The position numbers and the translations under genes are program-made. This document shows, one piece after another, positions 10,621 to 22,045 of a stretch of 64,000 nt of DNA. The stretch spans positions 38,702,759 to 38,766,758 of the forward strand of contig NC_087063.1 in NCBI RefSeq assembly GCF_963678635.1, given 5' to 3'. The notes beneath the pieces were generated by a model. The model did no database searches, was not told the origin of the DNA, and saw only the letters and a list, made by a program, of their open reading frames with translations. Every line of letters begins with the position of its first letter. Position 1 is the first letter of the stretch. The stretch comes from Symsagittifera roscoffensis (lineage: Eukaryota; Xenacoelomorpha; Acoela; Convolutidae).

Positions 10621-13113
10621 TAGTGTTTTTATGGCCTTATCTGCGGACTTATTGCACTTAAGTAGTCTGCTTACACATCAATGTGCATTATTGTCTGATC
10701 GCTGGGTTCGCTTAGATTCCACGTTACTTCGTGGCCGCCCACTGTGATTATTGACATTATCCTGGCTCCAATCTTCGTTATGCCGAATGGCTTTCCGTCA
10801 TCATGTTCAGAGTGTTGCAATTTCCACTCTTTGTCGCTCCCACTTCGGCTTCTGGCTTTGGCACTAACCCACTTAACGTCTCCTTTAACTTCTGCCTTTC
10901 GATCTCCTGTTTCAATCGTGGCTCTATTTCCTTCGTGGCTAGGTCTTGTTTCACTTTGTTGATGGCCTCTGCAGCTGCTCCAGAGAATTCATGGCCTTGG
11001 CCTCCATGGCACTGCTGACATGCGTTACAGACTTCACCGTCTTGGTCGGTAATTCCGCACTCGGTGCCTCCGAATTTTTTTGTTTCAAACTCAGTTTGTC
11101 TGTTTCTCTGGTTCTGCACCGCCGCTAACGCCACTTTGTGCTTGGGGTGACTCTGGTTCTTGACTGCTTCCCAAAACAATGAACAGTCCATCCTGAAGTG
11201 CCCCTCTTGATTGCAGAAGAAGCAACTCGCACCTATTTTGATGATCAAGCCACTATAGAACTCGTGTTCTTCCATCTAGCTCATATCTTCCTCATCCGGT
11301 GCATATCATAGACTCTTCATGCCCTGCTTGTACGTCGTGCAGTCCAGCACGTGATGATCCGCTGACCCGCAATTTGCACTTGATCTACGTTTGTCCATGT
11401 CATCTCTAGGCTTGTACCATGACGACCTTTGTGGTTGACTCCCCCTTGCATATTCCTGTTCTCTGAGTACGATTCTTCTTCGGCTTCATCAGCATGTACT
11501 CTCTTGACTTTTGTCTCATCTCTTCTGGAGTCGGTGCATTATCTTTCGACAGTGTATAGTACGTTGCCAACATTGTTCTCAAGTCGTTACTTTTTACCCC
11601 ATCGATGAACTTCGAGGCGATGCTAAAGTTCCTTCTGTTTGTTGACTCTTCAGGATCACTCCTTCGTCTCAAGCTCTCAAGATCATCCAGAACCGATCAA
11701 TTGAATCATCGTCCCTTTGCCTTCTTTTTTCAAAGCTCATCATCGCTTGGTGACCCTTCATGGCCGACCCGAATCGATTCAACAATATTTCGAAGATCTT
11801 CCGCAGTGTCGCGTTCCTCCTCCTTCTTCGCAACTACACATTTTAACGCTGTGCCTTCTAGGTTGCTCAATATCGCCGTGCAGGCCTGTCTCTCGTCATT
11901 CATGTTGTCTTGTTCCAGGTGTAGTCTCATGACTTCTACCCATGTGTCGATGCACCCATCTGAGTCGTCTTTAAATTCTTTAGCCTTCTTGAAGGTTTTC
12001 CTCGATTTGCGACCTCCTCTTTCGCTCGAGTCGGTGTTCCTCATGGCGAAGGCTTCCAGTGTCCTGTTCATCATTTCCCAGGTGCTCGCCCCCGTCATGG
12101 CATCCGGTCCCACGTTATTGTTCGTCGTGCAATCCCCTGGACCACTCGTCGTATTTGCGGTTCCACCCTTCATAAATGTCTTGCCCCCCCCCCGGTACTG
12201 TGCTTGCTGCATCCCGGGTTAACGGTAACGGTGTTGACTCCCGTTTGTTCCGTTGTGGTTCCGCGAAATCGACTTTGTTGCCTTGTGTCCGATTTGTTAC
12301 CAGATTGTCTTGTGTTATAGAGTTTCTCAAGATGGCATCCAGTTTGGACTTTATGGCATACGAACTCTCCGCCTGGTCTCTGCTCATAGTGTCCATCCTC
12401 GTCTCCAGATTCCCTAGCTGACTGTTCACGGTGTTCACCGTTGTTCTTCTCTCGGTCTTTGTCAGTGGCCTCTACCTTGTCTGACATCTGCTGAAGCTTT
12501 TCCTCCGTCGCCCTTGCCAGGTTAAAATAGTTGTCCAGGTACTCGTTTTTGTTGTATCTTATTTCCTTCCATATCACTTCTCGATCCTCCTCGCTGCACT
12601 TTAGTTTTTTGTCGATCTGATCTAACTTCGCCATCAAATCGCCCAGCTCTATAGGAGTTCTTGTTTAATGGTCAGCTGTTGCTCCGTGACTAGCTGTTGC
12701 CCCATGTTTGACCTGATCATCGTCTTGCTTGGCCTCTGTTTTTATCGTGGAAACTGTTTCAAACATTTTGCCTTTCTCGGCCTTCGGTTCTTCCTCCACT
12801 ATGTCTCTTGATTTCATTCCAACCATCATTGCGAACCTCTCTGTGAATGACGTTCTTTTCGTTTGAGACTCGTCCTTTATGGTTTCTGGCTTGTTGCTCG
12901 TCGTGTCCTCCACAGTGTCTATCGGCGAGAATTCCATCGTCTTTTGCTTTTGTTCTTCTGCCTTCGGCATCGGTGTCGACTCCGTTGTCTTCTTCTCCAC
13001 CTCATCAACACTCTGATCTGGTGTCTCAAGATCAAATCTATAGCAGGTTCCGTTCGTCCCTCCTCAGCGCTCACTTTCTTCTTGTTCTCTTTTGCGCTTC
13101 GTGTGTTGACCAT
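10621..13113 (-). pseudogene. gag: gag of the LTR element (frameshifted)
   Basis: Begins at the Met of MVNTRSAKENKKK (13113) and runs through at least five frames. The N-terminal part is charged and likely coiled (13000-12170). The capsid-like core contains DGCIDTWVEVMRLHLEQ and ILSNLEGTALKCV (about 11850-11960) and continues with RRRSDPEESTNRRN and FIDGVKSNDLRTMLA (11570-11672). Two zinc-knuckle positions follow: 11380-11339 reads S-x2-C-x4-H-x4-C, with the first Cys replaced by Ser; 11224-11183 is an intact CFFCNQEGHFRMDC. A Lys/Glu-rich tail ends near 10778, and possible readthrough fades out before the inverted LTR. Gag packages the element's RNA; this copy has stops and frameshifts (for example the stop near 12665) and cannot make a full product. 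Confidence 0.8.
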
Positions 13114-13440
13114 GCTCACTGAAAAGTTCTTTCTTGTTTTTCTTGGGTCAAACGGTGTTACCTTTCGTTGCGATGATTTGTCTTTGACTCTATAACTCTT
13201 CTTTCTGCTATCGGTATCCTACTCCGGCTCATGATTTTTATTTACAATTGCCTCTATTTACAATATTATTGTTTACAAAATTCTATTATAAGGATAAAAA
13301 TTCTTTAAAAAAAACGTTCCTACTTCCCTTACAGAATAAAAAAAATTTTCAATTCGTGATCTTAATAGAACGGATCTTTCGCAATTTAATCGTTCGGACT
13401 GGTCCTTTTGCTGCTTTTAATTGAGCGTTGAACTATTTCG

Positions 13441-14046
13441 CACTGTCCCAAGACCTTTTAGTACCGTCACACAACTGTTTTGTACCGTCCCAAGACTTCC
13501 TGGTACTGTCCCAAGACTTTCTCGTGCTGTCCCAAGACTCTTGGTACTGTCCCAAGACTACTGTCCCAAGACTGTACTGTCCCAAGACTGCACCGTCCCA
13601 AGACTGCACTGTCCCAAGACTGCACTGTCCCAAGACTACTGTCCCAAGATTGCACTGTCCCAAGACTGCACTGTCCCAAGACCACTGTCCCAAGACTGCA
13701 CTGTCCCAAGACTACTGTCCCAAGACTGTACTGTCCCAAGACCACCGTCCCAAGACTGCACTGTCCCAAGACTACTGTTCCAAGACTGTACTGTCCCAAG
13801 ACTGCACTGTCCCAAGACCACTTTCCCCAAGACTGCACTGTTCCAAGACTGCTGTCCGAAGACTACTGTCCCAAGACTGTACTGTCCCAAGACTACTGTC
13901 CCAAGACTACTGTCCCAAGACTGTACTGTCCCAAGACTCTGTACTGTCCCAAGGCTTCCTGGTACTGTCCCAAGACCACTGTCCCAAGACTGTACTGTCC
14001 CAAGACTGTACTTTCCCAAGATTCTTTGGTACTTTCCCAGGACTTC
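13441..14046. repeat. Minisatellite with CTGTCCCAAGAC core
   Basis: About 600 bp of head-to-tail units share the core ctgtcccaagac, spaced mostly 14 or 16 bases (ctgtcccaagacta and ctgtcccaagactgca types). Longer, less regular units occur at the left edge (13441-13550), and a few longer variants occur at the right edge (13930-14046). It lies in the leader between the 5' LTR and gag. Because units rarely contain stops, all three plus frames and several minus frames stay open here; these are not genes. Confidence 0.95.
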
Positions 14047-14969
14047 TCTACCAAGTGTTTGGATAGTGGGAATTCTTCTTTTTCGTTGTCGGGACTCTTG
14101 AACCACTGTACCTGGTACCACCACTTGAGCTCTAGTGAAAACTTTTCCAAAAAAATCCAACCTTACTGGCCAAAATTTTGAATTACTAAACCCCCTGTAT
14201 TTATCTCCCTTTTATTACTTTGATGCAAAATGAAACCCAACTTGTTCGGGGGTGTCTTTTGATCATCTGTTTGCTCAAAACCGATTAAAATTTTTAACCA
14301 AAAACGTGAAAATTTAAACAGGAATAAATAATAAAAAAAGAGAGATAAACCCACCTCATATTCAAAGGTGACTTGTGTCAACCTTTTATTAGAAAAAATG
14401 TCTGGTACCTGATTGCCACCCGTTTTCCTCCCCCTGCTAGCAATCTTATGGGGTATCACAAAAGTTGTCTACTTCCGTTGCCCCCAACCGATCCGACCAG
14501 GGTACCTACCTTAATTCTATCTTAAATTTGGATATCCGCTTCTTATAATCAACGCGTGTAAGATTCTAATGTAACTAAATTGACGATGTCGATCAACTAG
14601 TTACTCTAGTGTGTCCCCCCTTTTTACAATTTACAACCACCAACCTCTAACCTAACCAGCCCCCCTTCTAACCTCCCCCCTCTTTAGCTCCCTCTTAAGC
14701 CGAAAATTACCTTAAGCGCCGGGTGCTAAACCTCTTGAGAGAAAACCGTAGAACCTGTTTCCAGACTCTGCTTGAGTAAAAACGTTCCTCAAAACAGTGG
14801 GGTTCCGCTTATCCAATTTTACACTTATCTCCTATAATGTAATGTGGATTTTAACGATACCCGTTCGACCAACTTGAGAACACCCCCGTCCTCTCTTGTT
14901 GTTCTGATTCCGTGCTGGTTGTCTCTTTGACGTGTCCTGCACCTGATCACCAGCAACACTTTTCCCGTT
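14047..14969 (-). other. LTR-element leader, non-coding
   Basis: No coding signal. It includes pyrimidine-rich runs (14610-14700, repeated CCTAACC/TCTAACC-like words). It is the sense-strand leader between the 5' LTR and gag, unusually long for such elements. Confidence 0.5.
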
Positions 14970-15085
14970 GGCTGGTCACTTTTTGCAGTCAAGTCTCCTA
15001 ATGGTCCAGCTAAGTCCCTGTGAACCACTTTCCTACTCGACTGGTCACCTCTTCTAGTTAAGTATCCTAGTGGTCCAGCTAAGTT
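14970..15085. repeat. Divergent two-copy repeat in the leader
   Basis: The segment ggctggtcac...tggtccagctaagt (14970-15014) recurs as gactggtcac...tggtccagctaagt (15039-15083) with several substitutions, spacing about 69 bases. It is a small old tandem duplication in the 5' leader. Confidence 0.8.
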
Positions 15086-15539
15086 ACAAGCTATCTGAAA
15101 ACCCTTAACAACGCCCCACACTCAGGCACCTTATTAAATTGCTGAATTGATCGAAACGATCGGTCTTATAAAAACAGTATGGGTATACTATTCAATTAAT
15201 ATAAAGGTTCGATCCCAACTAATCTAGTGTCAAAGTCACTGTCATTTTTTTTGTTTTTTTTTTAGTTTTTGTTCTTTTTCTATTCTTTTTCGCTTTTTGT
15301 TTCGCTTTTGTCTTTTGCTCGTTTTTTTGTCCCCCTAGTTACCCCCCTTACTCGGTTAGCTAAGCCTCGTTCGGAGAGCGTACCAGGAAGTTTTCTCGAG
15401 TTTTCTTAAAAAATCTATCAAGGTATAACCGGAAGGTTTACACGTTTCCGCTGAACCGTACCACCAGTACTCTAGAATGGGCATGTAGCCCAGAGCTGTG
15501 TCAAGTGGGTTCGACTCCGTAGTCATGATGTCGTAAAAA

Positions 15540-15565
15540 CACCCAGGAGCGCCATAAAAACACTA
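15540..15565 (-). promoter_or_regulatory. Primer-binding-site candidate
   Basis: On the sense strand the LTR end TGTTACA is followed by tagtgttttta and then TGGCGCTCCTGGGTG. TGG is the complement of a tRNA CCA end. It starts 11 bases after the LTR, further than usual, and I could not match the following bases to a tRNA acceptor stem from memory. The call rests on position and TGG. Confidence 0.35.
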
Positions 15566-16445
15566 TGTAACACTCGCCTACCTAAGTCACATATGAGGTT
15601 AAAGGAAAATAGGCCCTATAACCATTGGCTCAAGAGTCAGGGACACTATCTCTCGTGTTTTTCTACCTCGAACGGTCGGAGCCAATTCGGTTCAATTGCG
15701 ACATGAGACTAAAAAACCGTTACAGCTTAAAGGCCACTACCAAAATACCCCCCCCCCCACTCTAGAAAATAAGAACGTCCCCATACTTAGGTCTCATGAT
15801 ACCCAAAATACGCAAACGCCGTTAAAAACAGGGTCGGAACAGTCCGTACAGTTACTTTTAATTAGACAGTGGAACATTGATCCATTTCAGATGGATCAAC
15901 CTAAAACTCTCCTTACCTCAACATAATAATCATAAAACACACTCAAGAAAACTAAATTGAGTACTCTTATATCGGCACACTCGAGAATTGGAGTAACTAA
16001 ATTAATAAGCAACTTGAATAAATGGGGAATTAAGTTTGACTCAATAAGTTCTAATCGAACAAGTTTTAGCTTGAGAATTGAGTTTTGGGTCTGAACCATT
16101 GGGAGACTTCGGTTGTCTACCTTTCCACCGAAGGTTCACTCTGGTCCAGTATTAATTGATTCGCTCTTCTTTTGTATTGGCTCTGTTTCCTATATCAAGA
16201 TAAGAAAGCTCTACTCTCGTTCTAATTGAGTATCAGGAATTGCGAGTAGCAGTTTCCCGCTGCCTAATTTGACCACTTTCCCGCGTTTTTAATTCGGTCG
16301 TTCTGATCTTGTATATCTGAGATTTTCAATTTTCGCGAGAAAGTTGAGCATGACAGGCTCAATTCGAAATTTCGAAAAATTACATTTCACCCCAAAATTA
16401 CGTTGTTCCTCATGGTCAAACTTCCAAATATGACCAACTGGCACA
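15566..16445 (-). repeat. 5' LTR (right terminal repeat)
   Basis: Direct-repeat partner of 5757-6638. Outside it, from 16446, the interrupted RT element resumes. Differences from the left copy include a C run lengthened to about 10 near 15750 and several substitutions, so the insertion is not very recent. Confidence 0.9.
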
Positions 16446-16752
16446 TCTCTCCAATACTGCTGTAAATCCGATAACCGTTTACAAGAAACATGAGCAAGAG
16501 AAGATCAACATGTACCGCTCACGTGATATCGATATAGAGCAAGCTTCTCAGTTAACGAGTAAAAAGATATCGCAGTTGTCTTATCTTATCTCCCTAAAAA
16601 GAAAATACACTCAATCGGATGCTACTAACTGGGTAAGAACAAGAATATCGTTTTCACTAATGAGAAGTGCGATTCTCTGTCTCCGTGGAACACGTAAGCC
16701 AAAACATATTTCGACCCCTGACCTCGACTTTAACTCAACACTCTTCGACTAA
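16446..16752 (+). mobile_element. Retroelement with RT, right part (C-terminus)
   Basis: The frame reads VYKKHEQEKINMYRSRD then IEQAS...RISFSLMRSAILCLRGTRKPK and stops at 16752. This is the extreme C-terminus of the type of retroelement that begins at 2863: the left part ends in the FDVR..FNPLA region and this piece continues the same domain after the LTR insertion. The RGTRKPK ending is also present in the fragment at 18376-18711, so that family shares this tail. 16753-17035 shows nothing recognisable. Confidence 0.7.
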
Positions 16753-17042
16753 CTGATAAACAATTCCATTTACTACATTCAAGGTAGTCTTTCACTCTTG
16801 AACCTGGAGCAGTAGATTTGATATTAGAGTTTTTAATCACTTTTTATTTATTCATTTCTATATTTATTATGAGGAGCAGAATTCAAGTCATCCCCTCTCT
16901 ATTTTAAGGCAATAATCCGAAACCAAGGTAAATTGAACAAAGATTCTCTAGGCATTCAAACCTGAAAGCCCTTATAAAGCAGAGTCTATCATCTACACAC
17001 ATTCCGTCTGTTTTAGAACCACGACACCTCTACAGGACCGAT

Positions 17043-17456
17043 CAGAAGCGACCAGACGGTTTGACGCTCGTTCCATGGGCTGATGGTAAGCAGCTCTTGT
17101 GGGATGTAACGGTAGTAAACTCCTAAGCTCCTTATAGGATTAATACCGGGTCTGTTTTTAACCCTGGTACGGCTGCCGCTGAAGCGGAAGAGCGAAAAAT
17201 TGACAAGTATAAAGATCTTGTAAATGATGGATATCTTTATCAACCGCTAGCTTTTGAAATTCAGGGCGCGGCCGGCCCCAGCACAGAAGTTTTTTTGAGC
17301 AAGCTTCGTGAGAACCTAAGCATATGCACTGAGAAACCCAGAGCAGGCAGCTTTTTAAAACAGAGAATCTCCCTGGCAATACAGATTGCGAACGCCGCTT
17401 GCGTACTCGGAACAAACAATGACAAAATAACTTTCGACGAAGTTTTTTACTTGTAA
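17043..17456 (+). mobile_element. C-terminal fragment of a second retroelement (RPDG...WDVTVV domain)
   Basis: One frame runs from 17043 to the TAA at 17454-17456 with a single internal stop near 17130. It reads KRPDGLTLVPW, then LLWDVTVVNS, then AAAEAEERKIDKYKDLV, then GSFLKQRISLAIQIANAACVLGT. This block is the conserved C-terminus of RT-bearing retroelements related to the one at 2863. The D...WDVT arrangement suggests a nuclease fold, which is inference. The RT part is not present nearby. Confidence 0.65.
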
Positions 17457-17751
17457 CAATTGTATATTATATTATCTCGTGTCGAGTTGCGTGTTCCTAA
17501 TGAAGAAACGTAACCCGTATCGATTTTAATTGAAAAGGACTTAAACACTTGTCATCTTCTTTTATCATTATCACTTCCATATCTAAAAAATTCCAAGGAT
17601 TTTGACTGGAATACATGATGAAGGGACTCATGACTGTAACCTCGGTTACTATGATACTTTTGACCTTCTGATTACCATTAAAATTTAACAAAGTAGCAGA
17701 AAACCTTGAAAAGCGGCTTTCCGAAAGAACAAAAAAGTCTCATTTAGTTGA

Positions 17752-18711
17752 CATATGAGGAAAACTGAAATCCAATCTCATTTGCATTCCTCTGGAGCCA
17801 GTTGAATCCAACCTTGGGCTCATTGTTCATCAAAACCTAAACTGGTCTGAAAACTGCGAGATACTTTCGTTAAAGGCAATGAATGCACTCTTTCTAATTT
17901 AAAAAAAGACCTTACTTCGGCCTGCCACTGGAAGGGTAAGTTTAACGCATATACTGGATACGTAGTACCGATAGCAACATACGCATCTCAAGCGTGGTGG
18001 GCAAGCAAGGGAACCCTCCAAGAGTTTGAAAAAGTCCAACATTCTGCAACAAAATGGATATTAGCATCGAACATCAATAACCTTAATCGCCTCCTTTCCC
18101 TAAGAATACTACCACATTAGACATTCCGATCTTCTCATTCTCTGCGTGATCTTCTGTTTCTATTCTCAATGAGAAAGGGTGATTATGATATAGAGGAGAC
18201 ATTGGATAAAATTGATTCGATAGGAAACAAGCGACAAAATCAAAGAGGAGAATACAGGCTGAACAAATCAAGATTGATGAAAACCGATATCAATTTTTTC
18301 CGATGAACGGAACTTCCCACCAACTACGTATCACGAACGTGCCCTAATTTCGGCAACGAACTCAAGAAAGATACCTTGCAGAAAATCTACTGGCACTTCC
18401 GAGGAAAACAAATGCACATGGAGAATAATATGTACCAGCAACGTATTTTGAACATCGAAAACGGCTCATTTACACCATTAGTTTTCAGCAGTCTGGGCGG
18501 CGCCTCCCCTCTTACCTACAAGATGCCATCCCAACTAGCCTTTTTAATAGCCATCAAAAGAAATGCTACCCAATCTGAAGCCATAAAGTGGCTACGCATT
18601 CGCATAAATTTTTCTTTAATGAAAAGCATCTTGCTGTGTATCCGTGGCACCAGGAAACCTAAATATTTTATATGCACTGATTTTAATTTTAATGACAACC
18701 TGTTTAATTAA
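17752..18711 (+). mobile_element. LINE RT C-terminal remnant joined to a GSFTPLVF/RGTRKPK retroelement tail
   Basis: Around 17810-18115 the translation gives NLNWSENCE, then YTGYVVPIATYASQAWW, FEKVQHSATKWILAS and LNRLLSLRILPH, the region after the RT core in CR1/Jockey-like LINEs. Around 18320-18375 it reads LPTNYVSRTCPNF. At 18376-18711 a different tail follows: GSFTPLVFSSLGG and IRINFSLMKSILLCIRGTRKPK, the C-terminus type seen at 16446-16752. Frames are broken before 18376. It may be two elements abutted, or one family whose C-terminus I know poorly. Confidence 0.55.
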
Positions 18712-20260
18712 TCTTTCCCGACGTGGTTTCCTGTTTCCACCCATTTTGTACGTCATCCTCTTTCTGTTTTCCTGTTACTAATCAGACAAGGTAATTTACC
18801 AAAAAAAAAAGAATAATATGCAGATGTGGAAACTGTAACATCACAAACAAGATAAAACTAAACTAATGAATAGAAATTTAAAATGTTAATTCAAACGTTT
18901 TCGCACATGTTGTGCATCAGCAGGATTTAAAATTTCGTACAATACTTACTAATGAACTTGAACCTGGGTCCGAACCCTTGAGAAGTGTCTCTAAATCTTT
19001 TACTAATACTACTATTATAGAGGAGGTACGGTTGAAGTAAAGAAGTAAATACCTTTAATGACAACGCATTAAATGCTGGCCTGACTTAATTCCTGCAATA
19101 TTGTTTATTGATGTAATTATATAATGCTGGTATGGGCCCTATCCAGCTTGTGAACGACCGTACCTAAACGGAAGGGCCCCTTTTATAATTTACTTTTTTT
19201 CAATGGTACTCCATCTGATGGTTTTCCTAAATTTGTTCGTGGTGTGAATTCCACAATAATAATAATGTGGTTGATTTCAGAAACTGTTATTGGGAGCTTA
19301 TTTTTATAGTGGGACGTCCAGTTCTGTGATACGAGAGCAATATTTTCGAGTCAGACGCCCATCTTTCTCAAATGTGTTTGCAAAAAGAGTACCTAAGTGT
19401 TATCAATTTGTTTTCAACACGAATCTATATAATTTACCTCTATTACTCAGTGATACGACATATCAATTCAATGAATCACAACTCGGCAACTGATCAATTA
19501 TTCATTTCATCGCTTTTGGCTAAATCACGGTTAGTAAGATTCTAAGTTGAATATAGTGTCCAAATTTTCTGCTAGGACTCAAATTATAAGGATTTCCGTT
19601 GTGGCTAAATGAACGTTTGTCTATAAATCGAACAGGAAAACGGTGGATTTTTGAAGAAGTTAGCTATTGAAGAGCATGAAAATACGGGTCTTTGGTGATG
19701 TGTTTAGCTTTGCTCATTGTGAGCCTTGTTCCTCGTTCCCTGTCAGGCAAAGTCTAAAGTTTTTTTTCTACTAGATCTGACGGAAACGTTGGTTTTTTCT
19801 TTCTTTCTTTAGCCAATGTTTGTTCATCGCATGTAGTGCCAATATTATACTGTACCGATAATTTAGTTAATTGGAAAAATTAGAAGCAAGCTTAAAGTTA
19901 ATCAGTTGCTATTCCCACTGAGAAATGAGCATAGAATGTTATGAGCATTACTAGTGTTGCATAATCAAAGAACCGCACTAATTGATTAAATGGATCATCT
20001 TTGGCAATCTTTCTATCTATTTGTTTCTATTGTATATTGAAATGCGAGCTTCACTGTCTCGCCATATTTCAGCCTTTTCAACGTATTCTTTTTGCATGTT
20101 TAACGAAAAATTTCTTTGCACGTTTAAGCTATATCGTATATTGCAAATTTTTTATCGTATATATAAATATTTATCGTATATAGAATTTTTTCAATTTTCC
20201 AGCTTGAATTCAGTGTTCATTTAGCCAAGTTTGAAACTAGCAAGCCTAAAGTGGCGCCCT
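18712..20260. other. No gene recognised
   Basis: AT-rich sequence with short open frames only (for example 19290-19493) and no family resemblance. It contains small A and T runs and no clear repeat structure. Confidence 0.5.
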
Positions 20261-20264
20261 GTTA

Positions 20265-21290
20265 GGGTCTTCCCAGGGTTGCATTGGGCCTCCAAATATG
20301 AACAGGCAAATCTTTTAGTTTATGAGATTTTCAGAAATCTTAGGTTTAAAGTTTTCACAACATTTATTTTTCCCAACCCTGTAATTGGTTGCTGCCAGGG
20401 TGCTAGCAGGAGTTGCAAATCGTGCCTCCAAATATGACTGCTCAATTGCTTTTAGTTTCCAAGAATTGACGCTTTTTAATGATTTTTTCGAACGTTTTCA
20501 CGAAACTTAGATTTGAAATAATTTAAAAGAAAATGGAATTGAACAACCATATAGCTGGGTGCCGCCAGTATACTCTAATAGGTTGCAATCATTGCATCCA
20601 AATTTGACTGCTGAAATGCTTTAGCTTTCGAGATATGAAGTTTTGCAATATTTTACAATATTTTTAATACCAACCCTATAATTGGATGCTCTCAGACTAA
20701 TCTCAGTGGTCATCAATCTTTCCTTTCAATTTTGGCTGCTCAGACACTTTAAGTTTCAAAATTGTTTCGAAACTTTTCAAAAAATTTATTATCATTTTTT
20801 CCACAATTGTTTTTTCCACAAGAATTATTTTTTTTCCACAATTGTTATTCGCAATCCTATTGCGGAGTGCTCAAGGTTACTCTCATAGGTTGCATATCTT
20901 GCCTCCAAGTTTGGCTGCTCAAATCATCTTGTTTTCCGAGGTATACCGTTTCTTTAAACTCTTTAAAATATTTTAAAAAAATTCGAAACTTCACAATATT
21001 TGAAATTGTCAACACGATGGGGTGCTGTCAAGATACTCTAAGGTCTGGAATTCAAATTTGACTGCTCAACGCTTTTTACTTTCCTAGATATGACTCAATG
21101 ATTTTTCAAAGCTATTTTTTTTCAAAGTATTAAGTTTCAAAAAAGTATGCGGTGATGTGCTACCAACAGTTGAAGATATGGCCTCAAAAATAGTAAGATT
21201 TTCAATTTTTTTTTCAAAAGTGTAAAGTTTCAAAAAATTATGCGGTGATGTCTTACCAGCAGTTGCAGATATGATAATTATTTCAATTAA
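20265..21290. repeat. Degenerate tandem array, period about 130-180 bp
   Basis: The anchor cctccaaatttgactgctcaa recurs, with changes, at 20289, 20425, 20595, 20722, 20902 and about 21050. Each is preceded by a ggttgc-like word and followed by a 'tttagtttccgag' word and an A/T-rich tail. The last part (21100-21290) contains a further duplicated block with atgcggtgatgt..taccanCAGTTG. The units are strongly diverged, so the array is old. Confidence 0.75.
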
Positions 21291-21414
21291 ACTATGAAAA
21301 AATGAGTGTGATATTTTAAAGTTAATTATGCTGGTTTAAACGATTTATGGCAGCAATTGATATACGTACGTGCTAATTACACTAGCCAGCAGCTAGTGTT
21401 TTAGTTCGAACCTT

Positions 21415-21735
21415 CTATCTTTCTAAACTATCTCGCAAATAAAATGTTCATTGAATGTCGAAAGTGGTCACTTATTTGGTGGCACTTTTGCTATGCATTG
21501 GAAATTTCAGAGCATCTGTTCTCTGCTTCATTTGTGGTTAGTGTTTCAGATCAATTAAGCCTCCGTGATTAGTGCGTGAGACTCAAAATCTCTAGGTCGC
21601 AGATTGAACTTGAGACTACCAGCTTTTTTACGTATTCGAGGTTTCTACTTTTCATATTGCTCTTTATAGAAGAGCTGCTTTGTGTTCTTGCTAGTTTTTG
21701 CGAAGCTTCGCCTCCGTGTGAAAATGTGAAGCTTT
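21415..21735 (+). repeat. tRNA-derived SINE-like copy 1
   Basis: Shares with 25615-25930 an upstream module (ctcgcaaataaa...cacttatttggtgg...attggaaattt) and a tRNA-like body (cctccgtgattagtgcgtgagactcaaa...ggtcgcagattgaac). Both end with a downstream module carrying 'agagctgctt..gttcttgct'. The A box is eroded here. Confidence 0.6.
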
Positions 21736-21739
21736 TGAA

Positions 21740-22045
21740 CTGAGTCAAGACTTGGTTAGTTTTCTAAAACTAAATGGTTTTAAACTTACAAAGTTTGTGA
21801 GTAATGTCTTTGATCTTGCGCAGCTCTTAATCATGAAGAGTTGTCACAGAGTCCGGAAACTTCAGTTCCAATGTAATAGGTTTAAAGTGGCATCACACGA
21901 AGCATTCGAAGTCGTGGCCTCAATCTTGAGCTCAAGTACCCCGTCACACTACGATGTTTCCCAATTTGCGCTCTTTTGGCAATCAAATGGTCAACACTTG
22001 AACGAACTACATCAGTTGGATTTGAGCAGCTGCTCTTTTAATTAA
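21740..22045 (+). mobile_element. Possible BEL/Pao pol fragment
   Basis: The frame contains LKLNGFKLTKFVSNV near 21765-21810, which resembles the conserved 'GGF.LTKF.SN' stretch of BEL/Pao reverse transcriptases. It later has FALFWQSNGQHLNELHQLDL near 21970-22030. The flanking RT motifs are absent, so this is a short relic. It could also be chance similarity. Confidence 0.4.

Larger units (their letters stand above)
5757..16445 (-). mobile_element. LTR retrotransposon, internally rearranged, pol missing
   Basis: Two direct repeats of about 880 bp (5757-6638 and 15566-16445) bound a 10.7-kb element whose sense strand is minus. In sense orientation the LTRs begin TGTGCCAG and end CTGTTACA. The order in sense direction is: 5' LTR (right), long leader with a minisatellite, gag, an inverted partial LTR in place of pol, a long unrecognised open block, a purine-rich tract, 3' LTR (left). 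No protease, reverse transcriptase, RNase H or integrase is seen. The element sits inside the retroelement that begins at 2863 and resumes at 16446. Flanks read gctct (left, 5752-5756) and tctct (right, 16446-16450), an imperfect target-duplication candidate. The gag type suggests a Metaviridae/Gypsy-like element; this is an inference because pol is absent. Confidence 0.85.

Noticed and set aside
13441..14046. CRISPR-like array
   Set aside because: Spacing between cores is only 2-4 bases and units lack unique spacers; the genome is eukaryotic. It is a minisatellite.
13421..14181. Long overlapping open frames in several frames over the minisatellite
   Set aside because: Caused by a short repeat without stop codons; all plus frames are open at once and the peptides are simple Pro-Lys-Thr-Val-Leu-Ser-Gln or Trp-Gly-Leu-Asp repeats.
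15500..15530. tRNA gene suggested by gggttcgactcc near 15507
   Set aside because: The T-loop-like word has no matching A box or foldable acceptor stem around it.
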